Assembly: GCF_001038485.1 (NCBI RefSeq)
Contig: NZ_LDUE01000058.1
Coordinates: 90,499-154,498 of the forward strand
DNA: 64,000 nt
Direction: 5' to 3'
Source of the DNA: Ornithinibacillus californiensis
GTDB taxonomy: Bacteria > Bacillota > Bacilli > Bacillales > Amphibacillaceae
The notes beneath the pieces were generated by a model. It saw only the letters and a list, made by a program, of their open reading frames with translations. It did no database searches and had not been told where the DNA came from. The stretch's first letter is position 1; every line of letters begins with the position of its first letter. The translations under genes and the position numbers were made by a program. Shown here in pieces: positions 17,224 through 26,287 of the stretch.

Positions 17224-17922
17224 TCAACTTTCAGACAAATATTTCCTTAAACCATGGTCTGTATCTATGAAATATTCTTTAAGATGCGCTTCAGTTCTGT
17301 TAGAAAGATTAACCAAATGGTCGACCCAGTGCTCTTCTGTTATATTTCCTTCTTCATAGATATCTGGATATTCCCCATCGAGAAACAATTCGGCCGTTTC
17401 TTCTACAGTCTTACTTGGATTCACAATCGCACTGTGTACTTCAACTTCCTCATGCCAAATCTCAACTATTTGTTTAATCGTTCGAAATTTCTTAAGTTGC
17501 TCCTCATTTAACGCTACGGATTCCTTAGTAGAAGGATATTCTGCATATAAATCTCCATAGAAAATTGCCATATCCGCAGCTGCAATTTCGGAAGCATTGG
17601 GTAATTCGTCAAAAGCTATTCTTTCTAAATCATAAACTGCAATTTGACGATAATCCATTAATTGTCTAGTAATAAGAGCAGCTGCATCTTTTAAGTAGCT
17701 TGCATCTTCTTTCGTTAATTCTTCAGTAGATAATATCCTATTTAATACAAAATTCGTTCGTAAAATAATACTATTCATATTGCCAAAGTCGTAAGTTAAG
17801 TTATCCGACATGTAATCGATGTACTTTTGCTTATCTTGATATTGATAAACATTGAGAGCGATTAATAGTAATATGATTAATATGAACACTATGCTTCTAA
17901 TTCTATTATTTGATAAGGACAA
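17224..17922 (-). CDS. Hypothetical protein with N-terminal membrane anchor
   Basis: 232 residues starting at a TTG, supported by AAAGGGGGAAG seven or eight bases upstream. One helix (about residues 9-26) is followed by a long helical, acidic domain with no recognised motif. An extended -10 promoter motif sits at 17976-17993, about 55 bases before the start. Confidence 0.7.
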   Translation of the reverse strand: MSLSNNRIRSIVFILIILLLIALNVYQYQDKQKYIDYMSDNLTYDFGNMNSIILRTNFVLNRILSTEELTKEDASYLKDAAALITRQLMDYRQIAVYDLERIAFDELPNASEIAAADMAIFYGDLYAEYPSTKESVALNEEQLKKFRTIKQIVEIWHEEVEVHSAIVNPSKTVEETAELFLDGEYPDIYEEGNITEEHWVDHLVNLSNRTEAHLKEYFIDTDHGLRKYLSES

Positions 17923-17975
17923 AAATACTTCCCCCTTTGAGCAAACCCATCAATAAACAATATCTCTATACATTT

Positions 17976-17993
17976 ATACTAACATAATATTCC
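17976..17993 (-). promoter_or_regulatory. Extended -10 promoter motif
   Basis: The minus strand reads GGAATATTATGTTAGTAT: TGn-TAGTAT preceded by GGAATATT. No -35 consensus stands at 17 bases. The motif recurs, nearly identical, at 20472-20489, 47527-47544 and 48401-48418. Confidence 0.65.
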
Positions 17994-18010
17994 AACTACT
18001 TATTTCCAAA

Positions 18011-18040
18011 AAAGAAAAAAAGTGATACATTCATCACTTT
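18011..18040 (-). terminator. Hairpin terminator
   Basis: AAAGTGAT and ATCACTTT pair around a six-base loop, followed on the minus strand by a long T-rich run. It lies downstream of the gene ending at 18075. Confidence 0.8.
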
Positions 18041-18074
18041 GTTTAATTCATGTCCTCTTATATTCTAGAATTAA

Positions 18075-18443
18075 TTACTCTCCTAGTTGGATTAAGTATC
18101 TTTTCTCCAAACCATTATACTCAACAATTAGGATAGGCTTCTTCTCCTTAACCGAGAAAATTTTTGAACCAACTGGCAATTTATTTGCCATGCCCTCGGA
18201 TATGACACCTATTTGTTCGTCTTTTGTTAACTCCTCATCCTCAATCCAATCGACACCAGTCTTATAAACATAACCATCAAATTCGAATAGATCTGCATCC
18301 GGGTAAAGTTTTAAGACTTGTTTCTTGCTTAATGCCCCTCCTTCACCATGACCAGGTGAACAACCTCCAACAAATAATATAATCAAGATTAATAAGGCAC
18401 TAAATTTATGTGTTTTCAGGGTACTATTACTGATACCGCTCAA
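18075..18443 (-). CDS. Hypothetical lipoprotein
   Basis: About 122 residues with a signal peptide ending LFVGGC, followed by a small soluble domain rich in Lys and Glu. TTG at 18443 is chosen because AAAGGAT is then properly spaced; a GTG seven codons upstream is the alternative. Not recognised. Confidence 0.6.
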   Translation of the reverse strand: MSGISNSTLKTHKFSALLILIILFVGGCSPGHGEGGALSKKQVLKLYPDADLFEFDGYVYKTGVDWIEDEELTKDEQIGVISEGMANKLPVGSKIFSVKEKKPILIVEYNGLEKRYLIQLGE

Positions 18444-18513
18444 ATTAAATCTATCCTTTCGCACAGATCAACAGAAGATGTAACTTAGAGGTATATTATC
18501 AACCCGACTCTCC

Positions 18514-19065
18514 TCAATCTTTATGATAAATCAATTGAACAACTCCAGAAGAAAAAGTTCTTGAATTAACTAGTTTAAGGTCGAATCTCTTTTTAATGTC
18601 AACAAACAAAGGTCTTCCTTCTCCCAAGACAACTGGATGAACTGATAACCTAAATTCATCAACCAGCCCCAGATTTACAAAAGTTGTTATTAGATCCGCT
18701 CCTCCATATAACCAAATGTCTTTACCAGTCTTGCTCTTCAATCTATTTATTTCTTCTTGAATATTATCGTTTATATAAACAGCATTAGTATTAGTTCCTT
18801 TTTGTGTTCTAGAAAACACATACTTATCTTTACTATGAATTAATTCCCACATATCCTTTTCTTCATCAGACTCTCCTACCGGTGTATACTCCCCCCATAA
18901 ATCATAGCTTTTTCTTCCATAAATAATGGTATCGATTTGATTTAGGAAATTAGTAAATCCCATATCGGAATCCATGATACACCAATCTACTTCCCCATTT
19001 TTTCCTTCAACAAAACCATCCAACGTAACTGCTAAATCTAAAAGAATTCTTCTATTACTGGACAT
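18514..19065 (-). CDS. Dihydrofolate-reductase-family protein (RibD C-terminal type)
   Basis: A 183-residue protein of the DHFR-like/RibD C-terminal superfamily, similar to YyaP and YwjB of B. subtilis. Recognisable parts are LDLAVTLDGFVEGKNGEVDW at the N-terminus, IIYGRKSYDLWGEY, DIWLYGGADLITTFV and VHPVVLGEGRPLF. It probably binds NADPH; the substrate is unknown. AAAGGAT precedes the ATG. It is a single gene among unrelated small ones. Confidence 0.88.
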   Translation of the reverse strand: MSSNRRILLDLAVTLDGFVEGKNGEVDWCIMDSDMGFTNFLNQIDTIIYGRKSYDLWGEYTPVGESDEEKDMWELIHSKDKYVFSRTQKGTNTNAVYINDNIQEEINRLKSKTGKDIWLYGGADLITTFVNLGLVDEFRLSVHPVVLGEGRPLFVDIKKRFDLKLVNSRTFSSGVVQLIYHKD

Positions 19066-19156
19066 AAATTATCAATCCTTTGTTAGTGTTCTTAAAAAGA
19101 GTTCATCTTCTGTAAAGCACATTTCATTTATTACTTAACCAATAACCTTCCCAAGG

Positions 19157-19474
19157 TTAAGCTTTTTTCTCGATCTTTTTCCATTTCACATAATTGTAGG
19201 CAATTTCTATGGCAAAAATCAGAAAAAACGCAATACCAATGTATTTAAGTTCAGTTGAATTTAAACCACCTTGTAAGTAAATTACAAGATATAGAAGAGA
19301 TACAATGGGAATCCCCCACAAAACACGTATTAATTTCCTTCTATAAGTTAACTTAAAATATATTAACTCAAAACCTTTGTCCTTTTTATCTTCATCCTTA
19401 AAGATCCTAGACATTATAGTACTAACAAGTAAAACTGTTATCGACGTTACGATTAAAAATGTTAATATATTCAT
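19157..19474 (-). CDS. Hypothetical small membrane protein
   Basis: About 105 residues with three hydrophobic stretches and a basic C-terminus. The ATG at 19474 is preferred over a longer frame because GGGGGAGG precedes it closely. No family recognised. Confidence 0.6.
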   Translation of the reverse strand: MNILTFLIVTSITVLLVSTIMSRIFKDEDKKDKGFELIYFKLTYRRKLIRVLWGIPIVSLLYLVIYLQGGLNSTELKYIGIAFFLIFAIEIAYNYVKWKKIEKKA

Positions 19475-19542
19475 TATCCTCCCCCTTAAAATGCAGTGTA
19501 AAAAGAGATTCAACTATAGACATCCACTAACAAATAAACAAT

Positions 19543-19956
19543 TCACCGCCGCTTCAAGCTATCGATTAATACATATCCAAAGATAATCCCAGTTGTAGTA
19601 ACGATCATGGTATGGCCCAAAGTCAACACTTCAGATACAAATGGTAAGTTCGCCCCAAAAGGTGTGTCAAAAGCTATGATTGGTAAGATGGTGACATATA
19701 ATGTTGGCAACCCAATTACCATTGCTTTTATCCAATCAAAAGTCCATTCAGTCTTCTCTTTAGCCACTAAAATCAGCTTCGGTAATCCTAATATTACTCC
19801 AATAATAATTGGAAAAACGCTCTTAAAAGCGATATAAGACTGTGGCTCAAATGTTTTTTGCCCTTCTATCTGTAGGTGCGTCTGATATTTCACACCAATA
19901 TACAGAACTATACCGACAACCAATGTGCAACCAAAATAATATAAGAACCTCTTCAT
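19543..19956 (-). CDS. Hypothetical four-helix membrane protein
   Basis: About 137 residues with four hydrophobic helices. The start ATG at 19956 follows GGGGGGAACTGAA. It begins 14 bases after the stop of the upstream gene (19971-20411), so the two are probably co-transcribed. No family recognised. Confidence 0.65.
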   Translation of the reverse strand: MKRFLYYFGCTLVVGIVLYIGVKYQTHLQIEGQKTFEPQSYIAFKSVFPIIIGVILGLPKLILVAKEKTEWTFDWIKAMVIGLPTLYVTILPIIAFDTPFGANLPFVSEVLTLGHTMIVTTTGIIFGYVLIDSLKRR

Positions 19957-19970
19957 TTCAGTTCCCCCCG

Positions 19971-20411
19971 TCAATATCCCCAATCATCCACACGCCATTT
20001 GTCCGATTTACTGTCTCTAACTAATATCCACTGCCAATCGACATATGTTGAGTTTGGGTTGAAACTCCCATCGCCACCTGAAGCATCCACAATAAAATTA
20101 GATAATAAAACAATTACATTTTCATCCTTCATGTCGTCTGAACCCTTACCGTATGTTAAATAATCTCTGGAATACCTATCAGATTCGGCCTCTGAATACC
20201 ATAAATCCGTAAGTTCACATCCTTCAAAACTTCTAAATTTCTTTTTTACAGCATCTACAGCTTCGTTTATTTCCTTTTCTGTAAACTTACTGGAATCTCC
20301 GATACTAACTTGAACATTACTCGTTTTGCCAGCTTGAGAGTAAAACATGATTGTTAATATAGCAATTGCTATACCCGCTGTTAGACTAAGCATATAAATA
20401 TTCCTTTTCAT
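19971..20411 (-). CDS. Hypothetical exported protein
   Basis: 146 residues: N-terminal hydrophobic anchor (about residues 7-24), then a soluble domain with a conserved-looking EINEAVDAVKKKFRSFEGCELTDLWY region and a C-terminus ending in WRVDDWGY. I have seen DUF4829-like proteins of similar layout in bacilli but cannot confirm the match. AAGGAG precedes the ATG, and an extended -10 motif lies at 20472-20489. Confidence 0.68.
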   Translation of the reverse strand: MKRNIYMLSLTAGIAIAILTIMFYSQAGKTSNVQVSIGDSSKFTEKEINEAVDAVKKKFRSFEGCELTDLWYSEAESDRYSRDYLTYGKGSDDMKDENVIVLLSNFIVDASGGDGSFNPNSTYVDWQWILVRDSKSDKWRVDDWGY

Positions 20412-20471
20412 AATTAAACTCCTTAGTTAAATTTAGTCACCCTTTTTCCGTACATATCTACCTTCACTTTA

Positions 20472-20489
20472 ATAATAACACAATATTCC
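20472..20489 (-). promoter_or_regulatory. Extended -10 promoter motif
   Basis: The minus strand reads GGAATATTGTGTTATTAT, with TGn-TATTAT, about 60 bases upstream of the gene starting at 20411. It is a member of the recurrent motif class in this window. Confidence 0.62.
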
Positions 20490-20544
20490 AAAAACTTAAT
20501 TGAGAGTTTAACTAAAAAGGTTACCTCACCTTAATAACTCTTCT

Positions 20545-21072
20545 TTATGCATATTTTAATATCCATTTAACAGCATCCAACAAGTTTACTGCTATGTAAT
20601 CTGGTTCTGTATTTCTCCATTTTTCTCTATATTGATGTAGAGAATTATGTCCCCATCCAGTTAGTACTAATACTTTGATTGCACTTACTGCATGAGCTGC
20701 TAACATATCCGTTGAACCAACATCACCAATAAAAGCTGTTTTCGATAGATCCAAATTATATTTATCCGAAGCCTCTAGCAGTAATCCTGGTTTTGGTTTA
20801 TGACAATTACAATTATCATCTGGGCTATGCGGACATATAAATGCATCATCAAATCCATATGTCATAAATTCATTGTAAAAATCATCTATTGTCGCTTCGC
20901 CTCTACTAATTCTGTGTTGGTTGGTACAGGCAAATATTTTGATGTTATGATCTTTTAATAGTTGTAATGCAGATTTACTGAATGGGTATGGGGTGAAATC
21001 TTTAGGATGAATAAAATGTCCAGTACCACCTATTGTTCCATCACGGTCTATAAAGATTGCTTGTAGATTCAT
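20545..21072 (-). CDS. HAD-IIIA family phosphatase (GmhB/HisB-like)
   Basis: A 175-residue HAD phosphatase. Motif I is AIFIDRDGTIGGTG, motif II ACTNQHRISRG, a zinc-binding-type loop CPHSPDDNCNCHKPKPG follows, and motif IV is AFIGDVGSTDMLAA. This layout matches histidinol-phosphate and D,D-heptose-bisphosphate phosphatase relatives, although no such pathway gene is nearby. ATG at 21072 follows GGGGGAG; the frame can be extended one TTG codon upstream. Confidence 0.88.
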   Translation of the reverse strand: MNLQAIFIDRDGTIGGTGHFIHPKDFTPYPFSKSALQLLKDHNIKIFACTNQHRISRGEATIDDFYNEFMTYGFDDAFICPHSPDDNCNCHKPKPGLLLEASDKYNLDLSKTAFIGDVGSTDMLAAHAVSAIKVLVLTGWGHNSLHQYREKWRNTEPDYIAVNLLDAVKWILKYA

Positions 21073-21234
21073 CAATTACTCCCCCTTCTAATCCCGTATG
21101 ATAAGCCCTGAAACGATTTGGATAACCAATTTATGCTGCTTTGTATATTTGTTCTGTAAGGCATTAATTTTCATACAAGTCAGCGCACATAAAAACCCAC
21201 AGCATAAGACACTCTATTTATAGAGGTGAATTAC

Positions 21235-21717
21235 ATGGGTAATAAGTTAGAAAAAACAGTAGAAGTATCGGCATGGATCGTTACTGCTTTACTATTGATT
21301 AAATACGTTCCTAAAAATAGAATCCGAGAAGCACAAGTAGCTTTTTCATTTAAACAATTAATTACGGGGCTATTTGGATTACTTGTAGTAGAAAATAAGC
21401 TTATTTCCTATCCAAAGCGTCTTTTTTTCAAAAAGACCATTAAGTCCAGTTTTACTTTTGAATACTTTGTTTATCCTGCATTATGTACGATCTTTAACTT
21501 GTATTATCCCGAAAAGAAGAATAATTTTATAAAACTGCTTTATATTTTATTCCACTCAGCAATAATAACTGTTTTCGAGTCACTTGCTCTTAAGTACACC
21601 AAACTAATTCGTTACAAAAAATGGACATGGTATTGGAGTCTACTAACAATGGGGTTAACTAACTATTTATCCCATATTTACTTTAGGTGGTTTTTTAAAG
21701 ATCAGTCTAGTGAATGA
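21235..21717 (+). CDS. CBO0543-family membrane protein
   Basis: About 160 residues with several membrane helices, resembling the CBO0543 family common in spore-forming Firmicutes (function unknown). The pattern includes FTFEYFVYPALCTIFNLYYP and a C-terminal WTWYWSLLTMGLTNYLSHIY. ATG at 21235 follows AGAGGTG; an in-frame GTG at 21226 overlaps that site. Confidence 0.75.
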   Translation: MGNKLEKTVEVSAWIVTALLLIKYVPKNRIREAQVAFSFKQLITGLFGLLVVENKLISYPKRLFFKKTIKSSFTFEYFVYPALCTIFNLYYPEKKNNFIKLLYILFHSAIITVFESLALKYTKLIRYKKWTWYWSLLTMGLTNYLSHIYFRWFFKDQSSE

Positions 21718-21752
21718 TGGAATTATTTATTTTAACATGCTAAGTCGTAACT

Positions 21753-22403
21753 TCACCTTTCAATTTCTTCTTTTTCCAAGATGAGACCTTCATCATCGTT
21801 TTTAATAACGATATCAAACTTCTGATGATACGGATGCATGAACAATTCATATTGAATTCGACGTTCCTCATGTGACTGCTTTAAATAATTAATATCCATA
21901 CCTCTTTCAGAAATGTCTCGAACAGATCTTCTAGAAAACTCAGTATCTCCATCGGTATATAGATAAATGGTTAGATCATATAAATCCGGCTTTGTGAATG
22001 CAACACTCATCCCTTCCACTATACTTACTCTGTTCTGGGAGGAGATTAACTTACTTGGCATATACGATGTGTCGATCGTTTTAAAACCAAAGCCATCCCT
22101 AATCATCTGTATGTCCCTCTCAAGTCCTGCTATATTATGAGCAGCTGGGTGGCAAGCGGTCATTTTGTAAAAATGCTCTTCATTATGATACTGGTAGCCT
22201 ATTTTCGCGTATTTCCTAAGCGAGGAACCAATAATATACGGGTCTGTGTTGATATAATTAACTTCATCCGGTGCTAGAGCTTTTCTCAACTTTTCAGCTA
22301 TGGTTGTTTTCCCCGAAGCACCATGCCCTGAGATTCCAATGATCATTTTGTTATTATGTTTGCTAATCTTATTTGCTAGTTTCTGAATTAATTCATCCAT
22401 CAT
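21753..22403 (-). CDS. Uridine-kinase-like P-loop protein
   Basis: A 216-residue P-loop kinase-like protein with Walker A GISGHGASGKTTIAEKL (about residues 22-38), then YINTDPYIIGSSLRKYA in the position of the substrate region and a C-terminal RRSVRDISERG lid-like segment. It resembles uridine kinase/phosphoribulokinase relatives; the substrate cannot be told. GAAGAGG precedes the ATG pair at the start. Confidence 0.82.
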   Translation of the reverse strand: MMDELIQKLANKISKHNNKMIIGISGHGASGKTTIAEKLRKALAPDEVNYINTDPYIIGSSLRKYAKIGYQYHNEEHFYKMTACHPAAHNIAGLERDIQMIRDGFGFKTIDTSYMPSKLISSQNRVSIVEGMSVAFTKPDLYDLTIYLYTDGDTEFSRRSVRDISERGMDINYLKQSHEERRIQYELFMHPYHQKFDIVIKNDDEGLILEKEEIER

Positions 22404-22432
22404 TTTCCTCTTCTTTCATTTGTTGAGAATCT

Positions 22433-22621
22433 TTATTTAAAATTATGCTCTAATTCCTTCTCAATTTCCTCGTTACTAATTTTCTCTACTTCTTCGTCAT
22501 CTTTAATGTCTAAGTATTTAGAGATTAACTTCAACTGATATTTAATAGCGGATAAACTATAAATAACATAAAAGATTAGCGCTACATTTAATATAAAGAA
22601 TACAATACCCCAAATCATCAT
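22433..22621 (-). CDS. Small membrane protein
   Basis: 62 residues: one hydrophobic helix (about residues 3-25) followed by a charged C-terminal tail rich in Lys and Glu. GGGGGAAG precedes adjacent ATG codons. No family recognised. It lies between the methyltransferase and the kinase-like gene on the same strand. Confidence 0.62.
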   Translation of the reverse strand: MMIWGIVFFILNVALIFYVIYSLSAIKYQLKLISKYLDIKDDEEVEKISNEEIEKELEHNFK

Positions 22622-22656
22622 ATCTTCCCCCTAAGCTTCCGATCTAACAAGATAAT

Positions 22657-23439
22657 TCAATCTATCTTTAGCTTTATAGCTCTCGTTGCAATAAACGTTT
22701 TAATATAGTTGTCTATAATTCTAGTTCCACCAAAATCATCTTCATAGAAACCTGTAATAACAAACCCCTCATCTATTTGTCCTTGAATTTGATCCTCTAG
22801 CGTATGGGCATATTCAATTGTCTGCCCAGATGTGATATATTTTTTCACTTCATCCTCTGGCAAATAATCTAATGTGGATGATGGAATGGAGTATTTTACA
22901 TCCAAAATTCCTTTTCTTTCCTGATTATCATCAAAAATCCATAAGAGAGGATTAGTAAATCCGGCAATTAAGATACCATTCGTCTTTAGTACTCTTGATA
23001 CCTCATTCCATACAGGTTGAACATCCTTTACAAATAGATTGGAAACAGGATTTATAACCAGATCGAATTGCTCGTCTTCAAAATAACGTAAGTCTGTCAT
23101 ATCACCAAGTACCGTTTTAAGTGTTAATCCATCACGTCTTGCAACCATTTCATCTTGCTCTAATTGCTTCTTAGAAATATCCGTAACGGTGACATCTGCA
23201 CCAGCCGCAGCTATTACGGGTGCTTGCTGTCCTCCCCCAGAAGCTAAACAAAGAACTTTTAATCCTTCTATTGATTTTGGAAACCAATTCCTTGGGACTG
23301 ATTTTTCCGTAGTAACTGTGATTTTCCAATCACCTGATTTACTTTTAGCAATCGTATCGCTGCTAACTGCTTGAGTATATCTAGAGCCCTCTTCCACTTT
23401 CTTATCCCATGCGTCGCTATTTTGTTTGGTTGTATCCAT
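22657..23439 (-). CDS. Class I SAM-dependent methyltransferase
   Basis: A 260-residue methyltransferase. Motif I is VLCLASGGGQQAPVIAAAGA, followed by the acidic end of strand 2 (VTVTDIS), motif II MTDLRYFEDEQFDLVINPVS, and a post-motif segment EVSRVLKTNGILIAGFTNP. The substrate is unknown. AGGGGGATTCAAC precedes the ATG. It follows the APH-like gene by about 20 bases and may be co-transcribed with it. Confidence 0.88.
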   Translation of the reverse strand: MDTTKQNSDAWDKKVEEGSRYTQAVSSDTIAKSKSGDWKITVTTEKSVPRNWFPKSIEGLKVLCLASGGGQQAPVIAAAGADVTVTDISKKQLEQDEMVARRDGLTLKTVLGDMTDLRYFEDEQFDLVINPVSNLFVKDVQPVWNEVSRVLKTNGILIAGFTNPLLWIFDDNQERKGILDVKYSIPSSTLDYLPEDEVKKYITSGQTIEYAHTLEDQIQGQIDEGFVITGFYEDDFGGTRIIDNYIKTFIATRAIKLKID

Positions 23440-23459
23440 GTTGAATCCCCCTAGCTCAT

Positions 23460-24293
23460 TTATCTCTTCAGTCTTAATCGTATCTCATTAACTAGTAATT
23501 GTTTTTCTTCCTCACTAATCGCATCTGCTGATAGCTTGCGGGCTGCTATTGGAACAATCCAAGGTTCAATGTCCTCATATGTCGTGCCAGTGAGATGTGT
23601 ATATTCGCCCATAAAAATTTCTATTATCCTCTCTCTGGTAGCATCAAAGAAGGAAACGATGTGTTGTGGTGTACTTGGAGGTAAAACAGCAAATCGAATC
23701 ATTAAGATGTATTCTGCAATATCAGTTTCTGGATTACCGCTCGTCGCATCATTCCAATCTATCAATACTGCTTTCCCATTGCTAATTAATATATTGTTAG
23801 GATTCGGATCTCCATGGCAAATTTTCGATTCAATAGGTAAACTATCTAACATCCGGATAGCTTCCTCTTTTTCCTCTTCACTTAGATAATCTACACTTAC
23901 TATTTGTCGCTTTAAATAGTCTCTTTGAGGTCGTAATGCTTCATGTGCTGAACGATGTACTTCGCTTAATAGTCGAGCTGTAAGCCGAACATCATTCCAA
24001 GTCATTTCTGGCTGTTCCTCATTTGATTGTTCGAGAATACTCTTGAATAAGCGTTCTTTTTGGGTTTCCCCATGAACTTGTTCAAAAACAATACCTGGTC
24101 GATTATCAAACTCCACAATTTCGTAGGCTCGAGGAACTGATAAACCCATTTCCCACATAGCTAACGTGTTCTCAAATTCTCTTTTCAAGGTGCTAAGATT
24201 CGTATTTGGTTTTGCTAGTTTAATGACCTTGTTGCCCTCCCACTCAAACACATCGGAGTTACCACCTTCACCTACTTTTCTACCAAGCTTCAT
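23460..24293 (-). CDS. Aminoglycoside-phosphotransferase-family kinase
   Basis: A 277-residue APH/choline-kinase-fold protein with a Gly-rich loop LGRKVGEGGNSDVFEWEG at the N-terminus, the catalytic loop SKICHGDPNPNNILIS and the metal motif VLIDWNDATSG. Many family members are small-molecule kinases unrelated to drug resistance, so resistance should not be inferred. The ATG at 24293 is chosen over a longer frame because AAAGGAGGGG stands before it. Confidence 0.88.
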   Translation of the reverse strand: MKLGRKVGEGGNSDVFEWEGNKVIKLAKPNTNLSTLKREFENTLAMWEMGLSVPRAYEIVEFDNRPGIVFEQVHGETQKERLFKSILEQSNEEQPEMTWNDVRLTARLLSEVHRSAHEALRPQRDYLKRQIVSVDYLSEEEKEEAIRMLDSLPIESKICHGDPNPNNILISNGKAVLIDWNDATSGNPETDIAEYILMIRFAVLPPSTPQHIVSFFDATRERIIEIFMGEYTHLTGTTYEDIEPWIVPIAARKLSADAISEEEKQLLVNEIRLRLKR

Positions 24294-24324
24294 ACATGCC
24301 CCTCCTTTAGCAAACTTTACCATC

Positions 24325-24344
24325 ACTATAACACAAATATTCAG
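24325..24344 (-). promoter_or_regulatory. Extended -10 promoter motif
   Basis: The minus strand reads CTGAATATTTGTGTTATAGT, with TGn-TATAGT, 32 bases upstream of the APH-like gene start. It belongs to the recurrent class with an AATATT element before the TG. Confidence 0.58.
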
Positions 24345-24424
24345 AGTAAATTCCATAGATTTCCATTTGCGTTATCACACCTTATTTCCCACGGAATACA
24401 ATATGCTAGAAAGGTGTGAGGAAA

Positions 24425-25045
24425 ATGCCTATTTCTTTCCCAGTAGACATTCAGACGCTTTGGGTAAGTGGTGGTCGAGATAAGACAGTTTATTACCCCC
24501 AAGTTACTCGTATGAAAAATCAAATGCTCGAAAGATATATCAATCAATCGATTATCCATGAGACTCAGAGTTTAATCAATCAACAGATTGCCGAGATGCC
24601 ATCAACCGTAGTAGAGATGCTCGGAACTTATGAAATTAAAAATAATCAACGTGATGTATTAAGTCTTACTCTTACCAACTACACCTATCACGACAAAGCA
24701 GCACACGGAATGACGTATATACGGTCATTAACATTTGATCTGGAAAAAGGTAAGAAATGCGAATTAGCGGATCTTTTTAAACCGGATAGTAATTATGTCG
24801 AAAGGTTATCCACCATTATCAAAGCACAAATTCAAGAAAGAGATATCCAATTGATCGATGATTTTAAAGAAATCAGTCCGAACCAAGACTTTTATATTGC
24901 TGATAAAACACTCGTCATTTATTTCCAACTATATGATATAACGCCATATGTATTTGGTTTTCCGATGTTCCCGATTTCTGTATATGACATTCAAGATATT
25001 ATTAAGGAGGATGGACCTCTAGGACGGCTGGCGCAAAACAATTAA
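24425..25045 (+). CDS. DUF3298-domain protein
   Basis: About 206 residues. The C-terminal half (about 110-200) matches the DUF3298 type (FDLEKGKKCELADLFKPD, then FYIADKTLVIYFQLYDITPYVFGFP), related to the extracytoplasmic part of RsiV-like anti-sigma factors. No signal peptide is visible, so it may be cytosolic. ATG at 24425 follows GTGAGGAAA. It is divergent from the APH-like gene. Confidence 0.75.
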   Translation: MPISFPVDIQTLWVSGGRDKTVYYPQVTRMKNQMLERYINQSIIHETQSLINQQIAEMPSTVVEMLGTYEIKNNQRDVLSLTLTNYTYHDKAAHGMTYIRSLTFDLEKGKKCELADLFKPDSNYVERLSTIIKAQIQERDIQLIDDFKEISPNQDFYIADKTLVIYFQLYDITPYVFGFPMFPISVYDIQDIIKEDGPLGRLAQNN

Positions 25046-25118
25046 CTTCCTCAGATGTTTTCTTCTTCATTAGTTTTTTCACTTGAATGTGGGCATAGTA
25101 CTACTAGGAGGTGTCAGC

Positions 25119-25277
25119 ATGGTGGATAGAAACGATGAGGATTTGAATCAGTACAAAGCATCTAAGGCAAGTGACGAAAAAACAGAAGCAGTCTCCACAG
25201 ATGAACGGCACAACAGAAATGCCCGGGAATCTGCAGTAGAGCAGAACTATCCTAGAATTGACACAGAAAATTTGTAG
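25119..25277 (+). CDS. Small hydrophilic protein
   Basis: 52 residues, highly charged, without hydrophobic segments; it begins MVDRNDEDLNQYKASKASDE. AGGAGGTG precedes the ATG at 25119, and a strong terminator follows the stop. The small acidic-basic composition is reminiscent of unnamed bacillar spore or stress proteins, but no family is assigned. Confidence 0.65.
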   Translation: MVDRNDEDLNQYKASKASDEKTEAVSTDERHNRNARESAVEQNYPRIDTENL

Positions 25278-25284
25278 CTTTTAC

Positions 25285-25322
25285 AACGCTTGGTTAGACG
25301 AAATACCGAGCGTTTTTTTTCT
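25285..25322 (+). terminator. Intrinsic terminator
   Basis: AACGCTTGGT and ACCGAGCGTT pair, followed by a run of eight T. It directly follows the small gene at 25119-25277. Confidence 0.9.
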
Positions 25323-25341
25323 ATTTCAATCACTCTTTGTA

Positions 25342-25833
25342 TTAATACTCATCCCATTCAATCTCATCGTTATTTAGAATTTCTTCAATCACATCCGTAT
25401 GATGAGATTCACTAATAATCTCATAAGGAACTCCATTGACGTCGAGATAATTTTCATCGAAGAATAGATGCACCGTTTCTGTGGAATAGTGCTTTTCAGC
25501 AACCTGATTCTTAGCGATTATCTGAAGCGAATAATCTAAATCATATCTATCGATGTCACTCCTATTTCCAAGTTTTTTTAATTCCATATTCCTAAATCCT
25601 TCCAATATAGTCGTCATTGTCTCTTGATCTTTAATAGTTGGCGTTATTTTTCGTTTCAACCAATTATTCTGGCCAATCGAAACAATAATCCCCTTTACTT
25701 CTGTTTCTTCATCAATCTTACCTGACAGAACTTCTTCTATTGTTTTATAAATAAAAATCTCTCTAAAAATAAAGATGAAAAGTATAAAAATAATTGCTAT
25801 TACTAAAAGCTTTAGTAATTTTTTCTTCTTCAT
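25342..25833 (-). CDS. Hypothetical membrane-anchored protein
   Basis: 163 residues with one N-terminal hydrophobic helix after four Lys residues, then a soluble domain with acidic C-terminus. GGGGGGATTGA precedes the ATG. No family recognised. Confidence 0.65.
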   Translation of the reverse strand: MKKKKLLKLLVIAIIFILFIFIFREIFIYKTIEEVLSGKIDEETEVKGIIVSIGQNNWLKRKITPTIKDQETMTTILEGFRNMELKKLGNRSDIDRYDLDYSLQIIAKNQVAEKHYSTETVHLFFDENYLDVNGVPYEIISESHHTDVIEEILNNDEIEWDEY

Positions 25834-25906
25834 TCAATCCCCCCTGAAAGACCATTACTATAAATACGTTTCTCACAGTCAATTTGTTTCAAAATTCATT
25901 TGAATC

Positions 25907-26251
25907 TCATTCTGAGAGATTAACCCAAATAACTGCCCCCATTGGGTGCTTATACGGTACTGGTTCCTTATAGATTCTAGGATTAGCAAGCACCCAAGCA
26001 TACGTTTTCTTATAAGGTAATTCCAGAGCATTTCCACTCTCTACACCATGTAACTTCTTACTCTTCTGGTACTCTTCCAGCGATAATTCAATACTTTCAA
26101 CAAGTTCCACTTCCCCAAATATTTTCCCAGAACCACTCTTTATCAGTGCAATGGTCCCTCGAATCTTTGAATTGGAACCCCGAATCTCCCAAGTCTTTTC
26201 CCCATTTAAAATTAATTCGATCCATGGTGATTTGATGATGAGCCCTTTCAT
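25907..26251 (-). CDS. ASCH-domain protein
   Basis: A 114-residue ASCH-fold protein: MKGLIIKSPWIELILNGEKTWEIRG is the typical N-terminal signature, followed by GTIALIKSGSGKIFGEVELV. ASCH domains bind RNA or act on modified nucleosides; this one is a stand-alone domain. AGAGGAG precedes the ATG. Confidence 0.88.
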   Translation of the reverse strand: MKGLIIKSPWIELILNGEKTWEIRGSNSKIRGTIALIKSGSGKIFGEVELVESIELSLEEYQKSKKLHGVESGNALELPYKKTYAWVLANPRIYKEPVPYKHPMGAVIWVNLSE

Positions 26252-26287
26252 TCTGTTTCTCCTCTGTTAGTTAGTTTTTTAGCTAGA

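Noticed and set aside
19140..19180. Terminator hairpin CTTAACC/GGTTAAG at the end of the small membrane gene
   Set aside because: Overlaps the coding end and lacks a T-run; not convincing.
23460..24293. Aminoglycoside resistance gene
   Set aside because: The APH fold is clear but the family is broad and nothing in the context points to drug resistance.
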